NCBI RefSeq assembly: GCF_003627095.1
Contig: NZ_CP032627.1
Span: forward strand, 124,001 to 188,000
Reading direction: 5' to 3'
Origin: Lactococcus allomyrinae
GTDB lineage: Bacteria > Bacillota > Bacilli > Lactobacillales > Streptococcaceae
DNA length: 64,000 bases
Below are positions 51,489 through 59,170 of this stretch, one piece after another. The notes beneath the pieces are model-generated. The model was given only the letters and a program-made list of their open reading frames with translations. It was not told where the DNA came from and ran no database searches. The stretch's first letter is position 1, and each line of letters begins with the position of its first letter. The translations under genes and the position numbers were made by a program.

Positions 51489-53321
51489 ATGGTGAGATTT
51501 CAAAGATTTATCCAGAAAAATAGTACAAAAATGATGTGGAGCTCAGCTAGCTTGATTGCACTTGCTTTTGTTGGACGAGGCGTCCAAGTGGAAGAGCTGA
51601 GCTTACTTGGTATGATTTTGGCAAGTGTTCTAGGTGCTGTACCTGTGCTGATTCACGCGGTACAAGCACTTAGAGCAAGAGTAATTTCGATTGAGTTGCT
51701 TGTTTCGATTGCGGTGATTGGTGCTTTTGTGATTGGCGAATTTGATGAAAGTGCAATTGTGACTTTTCTTTTTACTTTTGGTAGTTTTTTGGAAAAATGG
51801 ACATTGAGCAAAACGCGTTCGTCAATCAAAAATTTAACTCAAATGGCACCAACGACTGCTACACTCGCTTCTGGAGAAAGCATTGATATTGATGAAGTCG
51901 AAATCGGAGCAACGCTGTTAGTCAAAACAGGTGGGCAAATTCCTGTGGATGCGAGTGTTATCAAGGGTTCAGGCTATGTGAATGAAGCAAGTATCACAGG
52001 TGAATCTAGAAGTATAAAGAAAAATAGTGGAGATAAAGTTTTTGCAGGAACAATGCTTGAAAATGGTAGTCTTTATATTTTAGCTGAAAAAATGGGTGAA
52101 GATACGACTTTTGGTAAGATTATCGCACTTGTCGAGGAAGCGCAAGATGCAAAATCTCCTGCTGAAAAGTTTATTGACCGTTTTGCAAAATATTATACAC
52201 CAGCGGTATTGATTCTTGCTTTACTTATTTTTATGGTGACACGCAATTTTCAATTGGCTATCACGATTTTGGTGCTCGGCTGTCCCGGTGCACTCGTGAT
52301 TGGTGCGCCCGTCAGTAATGTCGCTGGCATTGGCAATGGTGCAAAGCATGGCGTTTTGATTAAAGGTGGTGATGTGATGCACACTTTTAGCAAGATTGAC
52401 ACACTCGTTTTTGACAAAACAGGAACATTGACACTTGGTAATGCTGAGGTTGTGGCCGTAAAGACTTATGGACTTACTGACAAGACCCTGCCAGCACTGA
52501 CAGACCGTATTGCGACGGTAGAAAGCCAGTCTGACCATCCGTTAGCACGTGCGATTGTCCGTTTTATCGGGAATTTTAATGCGGTCAGCACTGACGAAAT
52601 TTCTGTCATTAAAGGTCAAGGAATTTCTGCGACTAACTTACTCATTGGCAATGAAAAATTACTGACAGAAAATAATATTGTACTGACAGAAGAACAACGT
52701 GAGAATCTGTTCAAGTTTCAAGCGCAAGGTGCATCAACGGTACTCGTTGCAGTCGATGACCAGCTCAAAATCATCTATGCTATCGCTGATGAAATTCGTC
52801 CAGAAGCTCTGTCAGCACTGACAAGACTTCGTCAGCAAGGAATTTCGCGTATGATTATGCTGACAGGGGATAACGCAGCTACTGCTCAAGTTGTTGCGAG
52901 ACAGTTAGGCATTGACGAAGTGCAGGCTGAGTTGCTTCCAGAACAAAAAGCCGCAATCATACAAACACTAAAGCAAGAGGGAAGAAAAATTGCTTTTATC
53001 GGTGATGGAATCAATGATAGTCCGTCGTTAGCAAGCGCTGATATCGGTATTGCAATGGGTTCTGGGACCGATGTGGCAGTTGATGTGAGCGATATTGTCC
53101 TTATGAACTCTAGCTTTACTGAGTTAGTACACGCTTATGGGCTTACCCGCACCACAGTGCGCAATATGACAGAAAATATCATCATCGCTGTTGCTGTCGT
53201 CTTCTTTTTGCTGACAGGTCTGGTGCTTGGAGGTGTGACGATGGCAAGTGGAATGTTTGTTCATGAAGCCAGCATTTTAGTCGTTATCTTAAATGCAATG
53301 CGTCTCATTCGTTATCAATAA
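51489..53321 (+). CDS. P1-type heavy metal transporting ATPase with a CPG motif
   Basis: A 610-residue P-type ATPase: TGES (about residue 170), DKTGT phosphorylation site (about 307), SDHPLARA, MLTGDN and GDGINDSPSLASADIG. Six to eight membrane segments flank these. The membrane metal-site motif reads GCPGAL at about residue 262 instead of the usual CPC, which should alter metal binding. There is no N-terminal HMA domain; a free HMA protein is encoded 1.5 kb downstream. The ATG at 51489 follows AAAGGAGGG. Several CTGACAG half-sites encode LTDK, LPALTD, LLTENN, VLTEEQ and ALSALTRL. Similar ATPases lie near flp genes in lactococci; metal specificity unknown. Confidence 0.92.
   Translation: MVRFQRFIQKNSTKMMWSSASLIALAFVGRGVQVEELSLLGMILASVLGAVPVLIHAVQALRARVISIELLVSIAVIGAFVIGEFDESAIVTFLFTFGSFLEKWTLSKTRSSIKNLTQMAPTTATLASGESIDIDEVEIGATLLVKTGGQIPVDASVIKGSGYVNEASITGESRSIKKNSGDKVFAGTMLENGSLYILAEKMGEDTTFGKIIALVEEAQDAKSPAEKFIDRFAKYYTPAVLILALLIFMVTRNFQLAITILVLGCPGALVIGAPVSNVAGIGNGAKHGVLIKGGDVMHTFSKIDTLVFDKTGTLTLGNAEVVAVKTYGLTDKTLPALTDRIATVESQSDHPLARAIVRFIGNFNAVSTDEISVIKGQGISATNLLIGNEKLLTENNIVLTEEQRENLFKFQAQGASTVLVAVDDQLKIIYAIADEIRPEALSALTRLRQQGISRMIMLTGDNAATAQVVARQLGIDEVQAELLPEQKAAIIQTLKQEGRKIAFIGDGINDSPSLASADIGIAMGSGTDVAVDVSDIVLMNSSFTELVHAYGLTRTTVRNMTENIIIAVAVVFFLLTGLVLGGVTMASGMFVHEASILVVILNAMRLIRYQ
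52809..52823. repeat. CTGTCAG palindrome in the ATPase gene
   Basis: CTGTCAGCACTGACA in frame as LSALT; further half-sites lie at 52497, 52662, 52683, 52860 and 53211. Confidence 0.75.
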
Positions 53322-53325
53322 AGTC

Positions 53326-53520
53326 AAGACTTATTCAGTAGGAGTTGACTCATCACTGGATTTAAGGTGTGACCTCACATCAAAGATATGAGGTCACACC
53401 TCCGCTTCGCCCCGCTGTCCACTCTCGGTCGCTTTATCCCAGAGGTATTAGCACGCACTTGATTTGATAAAACAGGATTTTGTAGTATACTAGGTCAACT
53501 TTAAAATGGTACATTTTTTA
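53326..53520. repeat. composite repeat: family D, A and E pieces
   Basis: GTCAAGACTTATTCAGTAGG (like 35449), then a family A copy (ACATCAAAGATATGAGGTCA, CTCCGCTTCGCCCCGCTGTC, TTAGCACGCACTTGATTTGA, about 53352-53470), then family E (GTATACTAGGTCAACTTTAA, 53487). No gene or clear terminator is seen. Confidence 0.6.
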
Positions 53521-53561
53521 GCCCATTCGGCATAACGTCAATATAAAACTTTGCAATCTTG

Positions 53562-54554
53562 TCACTGACAAAGAACGATTTTACCAATGGTTCTCCCTTG
53601 TTCAATCATTTCATGCGCTTTTCGGATATTGTCAGTGCTGACAGCACCCAAATTTTCTGTCAGCGTTGTTTTTAGGGCTCCACAGTCGAGCCATTGCGAA
53701 ATCTTGGTCAAAATCTCATGCTGACTTTGCAAATCCGTAGTCATAAAAGCAGATTTTGTGAACATCCACTCAAAGCTAAAACTTGCAGATTTGTGAGCCA
53801 ATTTATCCAGATTAATTGCCTCTCCAGGCTCAACGATATTCGCAATGCGTCCTTGAGGAGCAATTAATTCACAGCTTGCCGCAATATGCTGTAAAACAGC
53901 ATTTAAAATCAAGATATAGTCCACAAATTCAAAACCTAATCCACGAACCTGCTCAACCAAATCCTGATGATGATTAACAGTAAAATCAGCTCCAAAATGA
54001 GTGACCCAATCAATCGCACGTTGGTTGGAAGCAGTAGCAATCACAGTTAATCCAGCGTTTTTTGCCATCTGAGTTGCAACGGAACCAACACCCCCAGCAC
54101 CATTGATGATAAGGATTGATTTTCCATTCATGTTGTCAGTAATTTCAAGTTTTTCAAACAATAATTCATAAGCTGTCAAACTTGTTAATGGCATTGCAAC
54201 TGCCTCAGCGGCAGTTAAATTTTTGGGAGCAAGCGCGACAATTCGCTCATCAACGGCTTGAAACTCAGAGTTTGAGCCAGAACGCGTAACATCGCCCGCC
54301 CAAAAAACATAGTCACCAACCTGAAAAAGCGTTACAGCTTCCCCAATTTCAACAACTGTACCAATACCATCCCAACCCAAAACTTTAGGTTCAACCAAGT
54401 CGTTTTTAAGTCCATTCCTAATTTTTGTGTCGACGGGATTAACTGATACACCATCTACTTTAACTAGAATATCATGTGCCTTAAGTTCTGGTTTTTTAAG
54501 CTCAAATTCGATAAAATCATGAATTGACTTTCCAGTTGTACCAATTGCTTTCAT
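53562..54554 (-). CDS. zinc-type alcohol dehydrogenase-like / quinone oxidoreductase (MDR family)
   Basis: From the ATG at 54554 behind GGAGGTTGAGG, a 330-residue MDR oxidoreductase. KVDGVSVNPVDTKIR and GWDGIGTVVEIGE belong to the GroES-like domain, and LIINGAGGVGSVATQMAK is the NADPH Rossmann motif. It lacks the structural zinc cysteines, so it is of the quinone-oxidoreductase (ZADH) type. It reduces quinones or reactive carbonyls with NADPH. A CTGTCAG cluster at 53630-53663 encodes TLTENLGAVST near the C-terminus. An imperfect dyad TGTAAACAAAGTTTATA lies near 54619 upstream. Confidence 0.9.
   Translation of the reverse strand: MKAIGTTGKSIHDFIEFELKKPELKAHDILVKVDGVSVNPVDTKIRNGLKNDLVEPKVLGWDGIGTVVEIGEAVTLFQVGDYVFWAGDVTRSGSNSEFQAVDERIVALAPKNLTAAEAVAMPLTSLTAYELLFEKLEITDNMNGKSILIINGAGGVGSVATQMAKNAGLTVIATASNQRAIDWVTHFGADFTVNHHQDLVEQVRGLGFEFVDYILILNAVLQHIAASCELIAPQGRIANIVEPGEAINLDKLAHKSASFSFEWMFTKSAFMTTDLQSQHEILTKISQWLDCGALKTTLTENLGAVSTDNIRKAHEMIEQGRTIGKIVLCQ
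53630..53663. repeat. CTGTCAG palindrome and half-site in the MDR gene
   Basis: TGTCAGTGCTGACAG at 53630-53644 and TTCTGTCAG at 53655-53663; on the coding (minus) strand the latter reads CTGACAGAA = LTE. Confidence 0.75.
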
Positions 54555-54782
54555 GTCCTCAACCTCCAAAATATTTTTGATTACCAACAAATCTTTGGTA
54601 AAAAGTTAAAAAAATCATTGTAAACAAAGTTTATACCACACTCACAAAAAAATCAATCCTAGAGTGAATAAGCTGTGATATAGAAGACCAAAAATTAAAT
54701 CTTGATACGAATCAAGTTTTTTTTCAAATAGAAATACTATAATGAATTTATCAATAAGGAATACATCCAAAGGAGAGAAAAA

Positions 54783-55010
54783 ATGAATAAAATGATCATG
54801 AAACTTGACGAGCTAAGTTGCCCATCTTGTATGACAAAAATTGAAGGTACAATAGCTCAGACAGCAGGAGTAAAAACAGTCAAAGTCCTTTTTAATGCCA
54901 GCAAGGTCAAAACTGAATTTGATGAAAATATCGTAAGTCGCTCAGAGCTAGTAAGCAAAGTCGAAAGACTTGGTTATGAAGTACAAAACACAAAAGTTAC
55001 TCCTTTATAG
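54783..55010 (+). CDS. free-standing HMA domain metallochaperone (CopZ-like)
   Basis: A 75-residue ferredoxin-like HMA domain with the metal site LSCPSCMTKIEG, Cys at about residues 14 and 17, and the closing VERLGYEV. It lacks the usual GMTC context of CopZ and instead resembles the N-terminal domain of P1-type ATPases. It probably delivers metal to the ATPase at 51489, which lacks such a domain. The ATG follows AAAGGAGAG; TATAAT lies near 54739. Confidence 0.88.
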   Translation: MNKMIMKLDELSCPSCMTKIEGTIAQTAGVKTVKVLFNASKVKTEFDENIVSRSELVSKVERLGYEVQNTKVTPL

Positions 55011-55347
55011 TAAATATGTGGTGGCAACCATATTTTATCCATATCATTAAGAAAAAAATCTGATAAAATTGAGTTTGGCATTACAAGACGAAACATTTAT
55101 TTGTCCTTGCACTGAACTTACTGAGGACCTTAGTAGATTATGATATTTTAAGGTTATTGTTATAGCAGTAGACTAATAGTTGTTTAGTAAATTGCGCTTT
55201 GAATCTCTAATTTTATAGGATAGACAGTTGTAGTTTAGTGGATACTGAATATAAGCAGCACAGCAAATCAGACATAGGATAAATACTTGTCAGCATTAAA
55301 GTTGAGCGAGTATATCCAAGCACCAAACTCCGTCTTGGAGAACAAAA
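55011..55347. other. gene-free gap before the Dps-like gene
   Basis: About 335 AT-rich bases. An imperfect inverted repeat ACTGAGGACCTTAGTAG near 55120 is seen; no gene, palindrome copy or clear terminator. Confidence 0.4.
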
Positions 55348-55896
55348 ATGAAAAAAGAATTAACAATCGAAGAAAAATACGAAGCAGAACTCATCAAAGC
55401 AGAACATGATCATCATCAACCAACTGCAGGTGCAATGACTGGTCATATTCTGTCTAACTTATTTATTGAGCGAGTAAAATTGATGCAAGCAGTACTTTAT
55501 GCTAAACATCGTGAAAATAGAGCAACCTTCAAGCAACTTGAAGAGAAAGAACAAGTCTATTTTTATACTATCTCAGAGCAACTTTTAGATGTAGGGGAAG
55601 TCATACCGACAACGATTGATGAATTTACAAAGTATGCTAAATTTATCGAGGAATCAGCAAAATTCAAATATGAAGAAGATGAATTACGAATAGGAAATCT
55701 GATTCAAGATTTTATGAGTCAAAATTTATTCATTACACGCGCAATCAAATTAGCCACCAAAGAGGAGAAGTTTGCTTTGGGGCAAGCTTTAGTTGAATTG
55801 CTTGGTTTTAACCAACATACGATTAGAGCATTGGCTTCAGATTTAGGAAAAACGCTTCAAGATTTTAAAGATGAGGATGAGGACGATGTGTTGTAA
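55348..55896 (+). CDS. Dps-like ferritin family protein
   Basis: A 182-residue helical protein resembling lactococcal Dps: HHQPTAGAMTGHILSNLFIERVKLMQA for helix A, YFYTISEQLLDVGEVIPTTIDEF for helix B and a later IQDFMSQNLFITRAIKLATKEEK. The usual ferroxidase residues (His in helix A, D-x3-E in helix B) are not obvious, so iron oxidation is doubtful and DNA protection or binding may be its role. Acidic tail KDEDEDDVL. The ATG follows TTGGAGAAC. It overlaps flp by 11 bases. Confidence 0.75.
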   Translation: MKKELTIEEKYEAELIKAEHDHHQPTAGAMTGHILSNLFIERVKLMQAVLYAKHRENRATFKQLEEKEQVYFYTISEQLLDVGEVIPTTIDEFTKYAKFIEESAKFKYEEDELRIGNLIQDFMSQNLFITRAIKLATKEEKFALGQALVELLGFNQHTIRALASDLGKTLQDFKDEDEDDVL

Positions 55897-56578
55897 CACA
55901 AAAAAATACGAGCACCCCAGTGAACACCACTGTGTTCAACTTGTACCACTTTTTAATACACTCACAAAAAAAGAAATTGAAGAAGTGGAGCAGCTTGTTC
56001 ACCATAGAGTATTTGGAAAAGGGGAAACAGTCATTTCACCAGAACAAAGTCCTCAACTGACGATTGTTGCACATGGTGGGTTAAAGATGTACCAACTCGC
56101 AACGAACGGTAAAGAGCAGCTGTTACGCGTTGTTGAGCCAGGTGGTTATGAGGGAGAAAATGCACTTTTTGGTGCAGTAAATGAAAATCTTTTTGGTGAA
56201 ACATTAGAAGAAACAACCGTTTGTTTCTTGAAAAGGCAAGATTTCAAAAAACTTCTCATACAAAATCCAGCATTAAGTTTAAGACTTCTAGAAATCAACG
56301 CTAAGAAATCAGAAACAATCGAGCAACAAGCCTCATTTTTGATGATGGAAGCAATAGAGAGCCGACTAGCTAACTATCTCTTACAGCTTGCAAAAGTTGC
56401 ACATTCAGAGAGGGTAGAGCTACCAATGAAGATGAAAGATTTAGCAAATTTTGTGGGAACTACACCAGAAACCGTTTCAAGAAAATTTAAATTACTTGAA
56501 AATCATGGATATATCAGACGACATGGCAAACACATAGAAATTCTTGATGTTGAAAAACTTGAAGATGACTACGTTTGA
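55886..56578 (+). CDS. flp: FNR-like protein FLP, Crp/Fnr-family regulator
   Basis: FLP regulators are lactococcal and lactobacillary Crp/Fnr proteins that use cysteine thiols, not an iron-sulfur cluster, as redox switch. The 230-residue protein starts MCCNTKKYEHPSEHHCVQL, with Cys2, Cys3 and Cys16 available, has a cyclic-nucleotide-like beta barrel (GKEQLLRVVEPGGYEGENALFG) and a C-terminal HTH (MKDLANFVGTTPETVSRKFKLLENHGYI) with the FNR-type recognition helix. I chose ATG 55886 behind GATGAGGACG. The neighbouring metal ATPase, HMA protein and Dps fit a redox/metal regulon. Confidence 0.92.
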   Translation: MCCNTKKYEHPSEHHCVQLVPLFNTLTKKEIEEVEQLVHHRVFGKGETVISPEQSPQLTIVAHGGLKMYQLATNGKEQLLRVVEPGGYEGENALFGAVNENLFGETLEETTVCFLKRQDFKKLLIQNPALSLRLLEINAKKSETIEQQASFLMMEAIESRLANYLLQLAKVAHSERVELPMKMKDLANFVGTTPETVSRKFKLLENHGYIRRHGKHIEILDVEKLEDDYV

Positions 56579-57025
56579 CAAATATTATGCCGAATGAACC
56601 CTAAAATGCATACTAGAGTTACTTTAAAATGTTTTATTAGTCACATGACTTTTTGTCATTGCAGGTCTTTGTTGCTAAGAAAATGGAGAGTTCGCGCAGA
56701 TAGTGACTAGAGAAAACGGAGAGCAGAGCGGAATGGATACCTGTGGTGTGAAATGAACGTAGATTGCACCGAAGGGCCAGGCACGAAGTGGCATGTTATG
56801 GTACTGTTATTGCGCCGTGAAGTGTCAATCCGTTGTCGGTTTTTACAACGGATTAGCTATAGTATAAAAAATTAATGTCGTTGAACAAGTGAATTTTTTG
56901 CTTAGTTTGATGGTGTTATTTTTTTCATAAAATATTTGCATTACAGCATTAAAAATTACAAAGACCAAATCAATTTCATTTTGTTAAAATGGTAGAAGAT
57001 AAAAAATTAGAATCTAGGTAATAGT
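56579..57025. other. gap between flp and the MetE-like gene
   Basis: Contains a family E piece (GCATACTAGAGTTACTTTAA, 56608), a GC-richer stretch 56690-56830 unlike the neighbours, a hairpin AATCCGTTGT/ACAACGGATT (56829-56855), and an extended -10 TGTTAAAAT near 56983 that should drive the next gene. A 40-codon frame at 56754-56876 has no ribosome binding site and is not called. Confidence 0.45.
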
Positions 57026-58135
57026 ATGACAACCACTCACACACACTATCATTTTGACCATGTTGGGAGCTTTTTACGTCCTCAAGCACTAAAGGAAGCA
57101 CGTACAGCTTACGCAGCTGGAAAAATCTCACTTGAAGATTTCAAAAAAGTTCAACAAGCAGAAATTAAAAAATTAGTCAAAAATGAAGCTAAGGTTGGTC
57201 TCAAAGCTGTAACAGATGGTGAATTTAATCGCTCATGGTGGCATCTTGATTTTCTTTGGGGATTGAATGGTGTTGGAACTTATGAACAAGAGGATTCTTA
57301 CAAGTTTCATGGTGCAAAAACGCGAACAACTAATATTGAGTTAACTGGGAAAATTGCTTTTAATCCTGAACATCCTTTCTTTGAAGATTTTAAGTTTTTA
57401 CAATCTGTTCTACCAGAAGGAGTTGAACCTAAGGTCACTATTCCTTCTCCTTCATTGATTCCTAATCGCGATGGACGTTCAGACCGCTGGCCAGAATTTT
57501 ATGCAACTTGGGAAGGATTCTTGGATGATTTAGCAGCAGCTTATCATGAAACATTGCTTCATTTTTACGAACTTGGTGCCAGATATATCCAACTTGATGA
57601 TACGACATGGGCTTATTTGATTGCTAGACTCTTGGATGACCCTGAAAATCATGAAAAATATGTCAAAATGTGTGAAGACATTGTTTATGTCGTAAATCGC
57701 TTGCTCGAAGGACTTCCAGAAGATTTGCGTGTGTCCACTCATATTTGCCGTGGAAATTTCAAGTCAACTTATCTTTTTGAAGGAAGTTATGAACCAGTTG
57801 CAAAATATTTGGGTCAATTGAACTATGATACTTTCTTTTTGGAATACGATGATGCCCGCTCTGGCAGCTTTGCACCATTGCCTGAGATTTGGAATAATCG
57901 TGAAGATGTCTTGATTGTTCTTGGTGTATTTACTTCAAAACATCCAGAATTGGAAAAAGAGAGTGACATTAAGGAACGCTTGGCTGAAGCGAGAACATTT
58001 ATTCCACTTGAAAATCTTGCTCTTTCAACTCAATGTGGCTTTGCCTCAACAGAAGAAGGAAATCAGCTCACAGAAGACGAACAATGGGCAAAACTTGCTC
58101 ATATCAAAGTGATTGCTGATAAAATTTGGAATTGA
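57026..58135 (+). CDS. MetE-like protein (YxjG/YxjH family, B12-independent methionine synthase C-domain)
   Basis: The 369-residue protein corresponds to the C-terminal catalytic barrel of MetE. HVGSFLRP at the N-terminus, IQLDDTTWAYL, STHICRGNF with the zinc His/Cys, and ALSTQCGFAST with the second Cys are the zinc and homocysteine motifs. Proteins of this size (YxjG/YxjH) are thought to transfer methyl groups to homocysteine from unknown donors. The start ATG has only a weak AGG upstream. A terminator follows at 58158. Confidence 0.92.
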   Translation: MTTTHTHYHFDHVGSFLRPQALKEARTAYAAGKISLEDFKKVQQAEIKKLVKNEAKVGLKAVTDGEFNRSWWHLDFLWGLNGVGTYEQEDSYKFHGAKTRTTNIELTGKIAFNPEHPFFEDFKFLQSVLPEGVEPKVTIPSPSLIPNRDGRSDRWPEFYATWEGFLDDLAAAYHETLLHFYELGARYIQLDDTTWAYLIARLLDDPENHEKYVKMCEDIVYVVNRLLEGLPEDLRVSTHICRGNFKSTYLFEGSYEPVAKYLGQLNYDTFFLEYDDARSGSFAPLPEIWNNREDVLIVLGVFTSKHPELEKESDIKERLAEARTFIPLENLALSTQCGFASTEEGNQLTEDEQWAKLAHIKVIADKIWN

Positions 58136-58157
58136 AATTTTGGATAAAATCATCTAT

Positions 58158-58182
58158 AAAAAAGCTCTATTGGGCTTTTTTT
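58158..58182 (+). terminator. terminator after the MetE-like gene
   Basis: AAAAAAGCTC, TATT, GGGCTTTTTT: a short stem with A and T flanks. Confidence 0.65.
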
Positions 58183-58199
58183 GGTGGATAATCATGGGA

Positions 58200-58330
58200 A
58201 AAAACTTTGAAGCGATTACTTCATTGGCTAGGGAATTGTGATCCCGATTCGATTAAGCACTTCACTATTAGCTCCTAAGCAGAAGGACAGCAGAGCCCAA
58301 AGGCGGAGATAGTAAGTATTTGCTGGATTA
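58200..58330 (-). repeat. family A intergenic repeat, copy 6 (degenerate, inverted)
   Basis: GAAGCGATTACTTCATTGGC matches the family A end; the rest (CTCCTAAGCAGAAGGACAGC, GGCGGAGATAGTAAG) matches family A/B pieces. The extended -10 TGTTATAAT near 58372 belongs to the next gene. Confidence 0.5.
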
Positions 58331-58414
58331 AAAAGTATAAAATGCTTCTTGAGCGAAATCTACTATGCTTTGTTATAATGGACTTAGAGAAAAAATGAAG
58401 AAAGTGAGAAATGT

Positions 58415-59170
58415 ATGAAATTAACAGCACTTGGTGTCTGGGGAGGATATCCGACTCGAGATGCAGGAACAACTTCTTATCTTTTACAGTCAGAGTCAGG
58501 CTTTAATCTGCTTTTGGATTGTGGTTCACGAGCAGTAACAGAGCTTGAGCATGAATTGCAGCCGACTCAATTGGATGCAGTTATTTTAAGTCACTATCAC
58601 GAAGACCACATTGCTGACTTAGGTAGCCTACGTCAATATCGTCAGCTTTATCCTTTGGGACAAGATGGTTGGGATGGGATGATGTTACCGATTTATGGAC
58701 ATCGTGAAAATGCTTATGAATTTAGCAAATTGACCTTGGATAAGGTATCAGAAGGTCATGCTTATGATGTGGAAAATGGAACAAAACTTGGACCATTTGA
58801 TATTACTTTTATAAAGACGGTACACCCTGTGATAAATTATGCGATGAGAATTAGCGAACGTAGGACAGGACAGGTCTTGGTTTATACTGGTGATACAGGC
58901 TATTTTGAAGCGCTGAAAGATTTTGCGCGTGATGCAGATGTTTTGCTTGCTGATGTTTATTTTTTCAAAGACAAGTCTAAAATGCCGAATCATCTTTCGT
59001 CGGTAGAAGCAGGGGAAATCGCGAAGGCAGCAGGAGTTAAGCAATTGATTTTGACGCATTTGCCACAGTTTGGCGATTTGGATATTTTACTGACAGAAGC
59101 GAGAGAAGCAGCGGGAAATGCTGTCAGCACTGATTTGGCTATACCGCATAAAAAATGGCAGCTTCTATGA
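58415..59170 (+). CDS. metallo-beta-lactamase fold hydrolase (YhfI-like)
   Basis: A 251-residue MBL-fold protein: VILSHYHEDHIADLG carries the HxHxDH zinc motif, and later ligands lie in KTVHPV, YTGDTGYFE and LTHLPQFG. The layout resembles YhfI and RNase Z-like hydrolases; the substrate is unknown. The site AAGTGAG precedes the ATG. Half-sites at 59090 and 59121 encode LLTEAREAAG and NAVST. It overlaps the next gene by 4 bases. Confidence 0.9.
   Translation: MKLTALGVWGGYPTRDAGTTSYLLQSESGFNLLLDCGSRAVTELEHELQPTQLDAVILSHYHEDHIADLGSLRQYRQLYPLGQDGWDGMMLPIYGHRENAYEFSKLTLDKVSEGHAYDVENGTKLGPFDITFIKTVHPVINYAMRISERRTGQVLVYTGDTGYFEALKDFARDADVLLADVYFFKDKSKMPNHLSSVEAGEIAKAAGVKQLILTHLPQFGDLDILLTEAREAAGNAVSTDLAIPHKKWQLL

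Noticed and set aside
56754-56876. 40-codon ORF in the flp-MetE gap
   Set aside because: No Shine-Dalgarno and atypical composition; probably part of a structured spacer.
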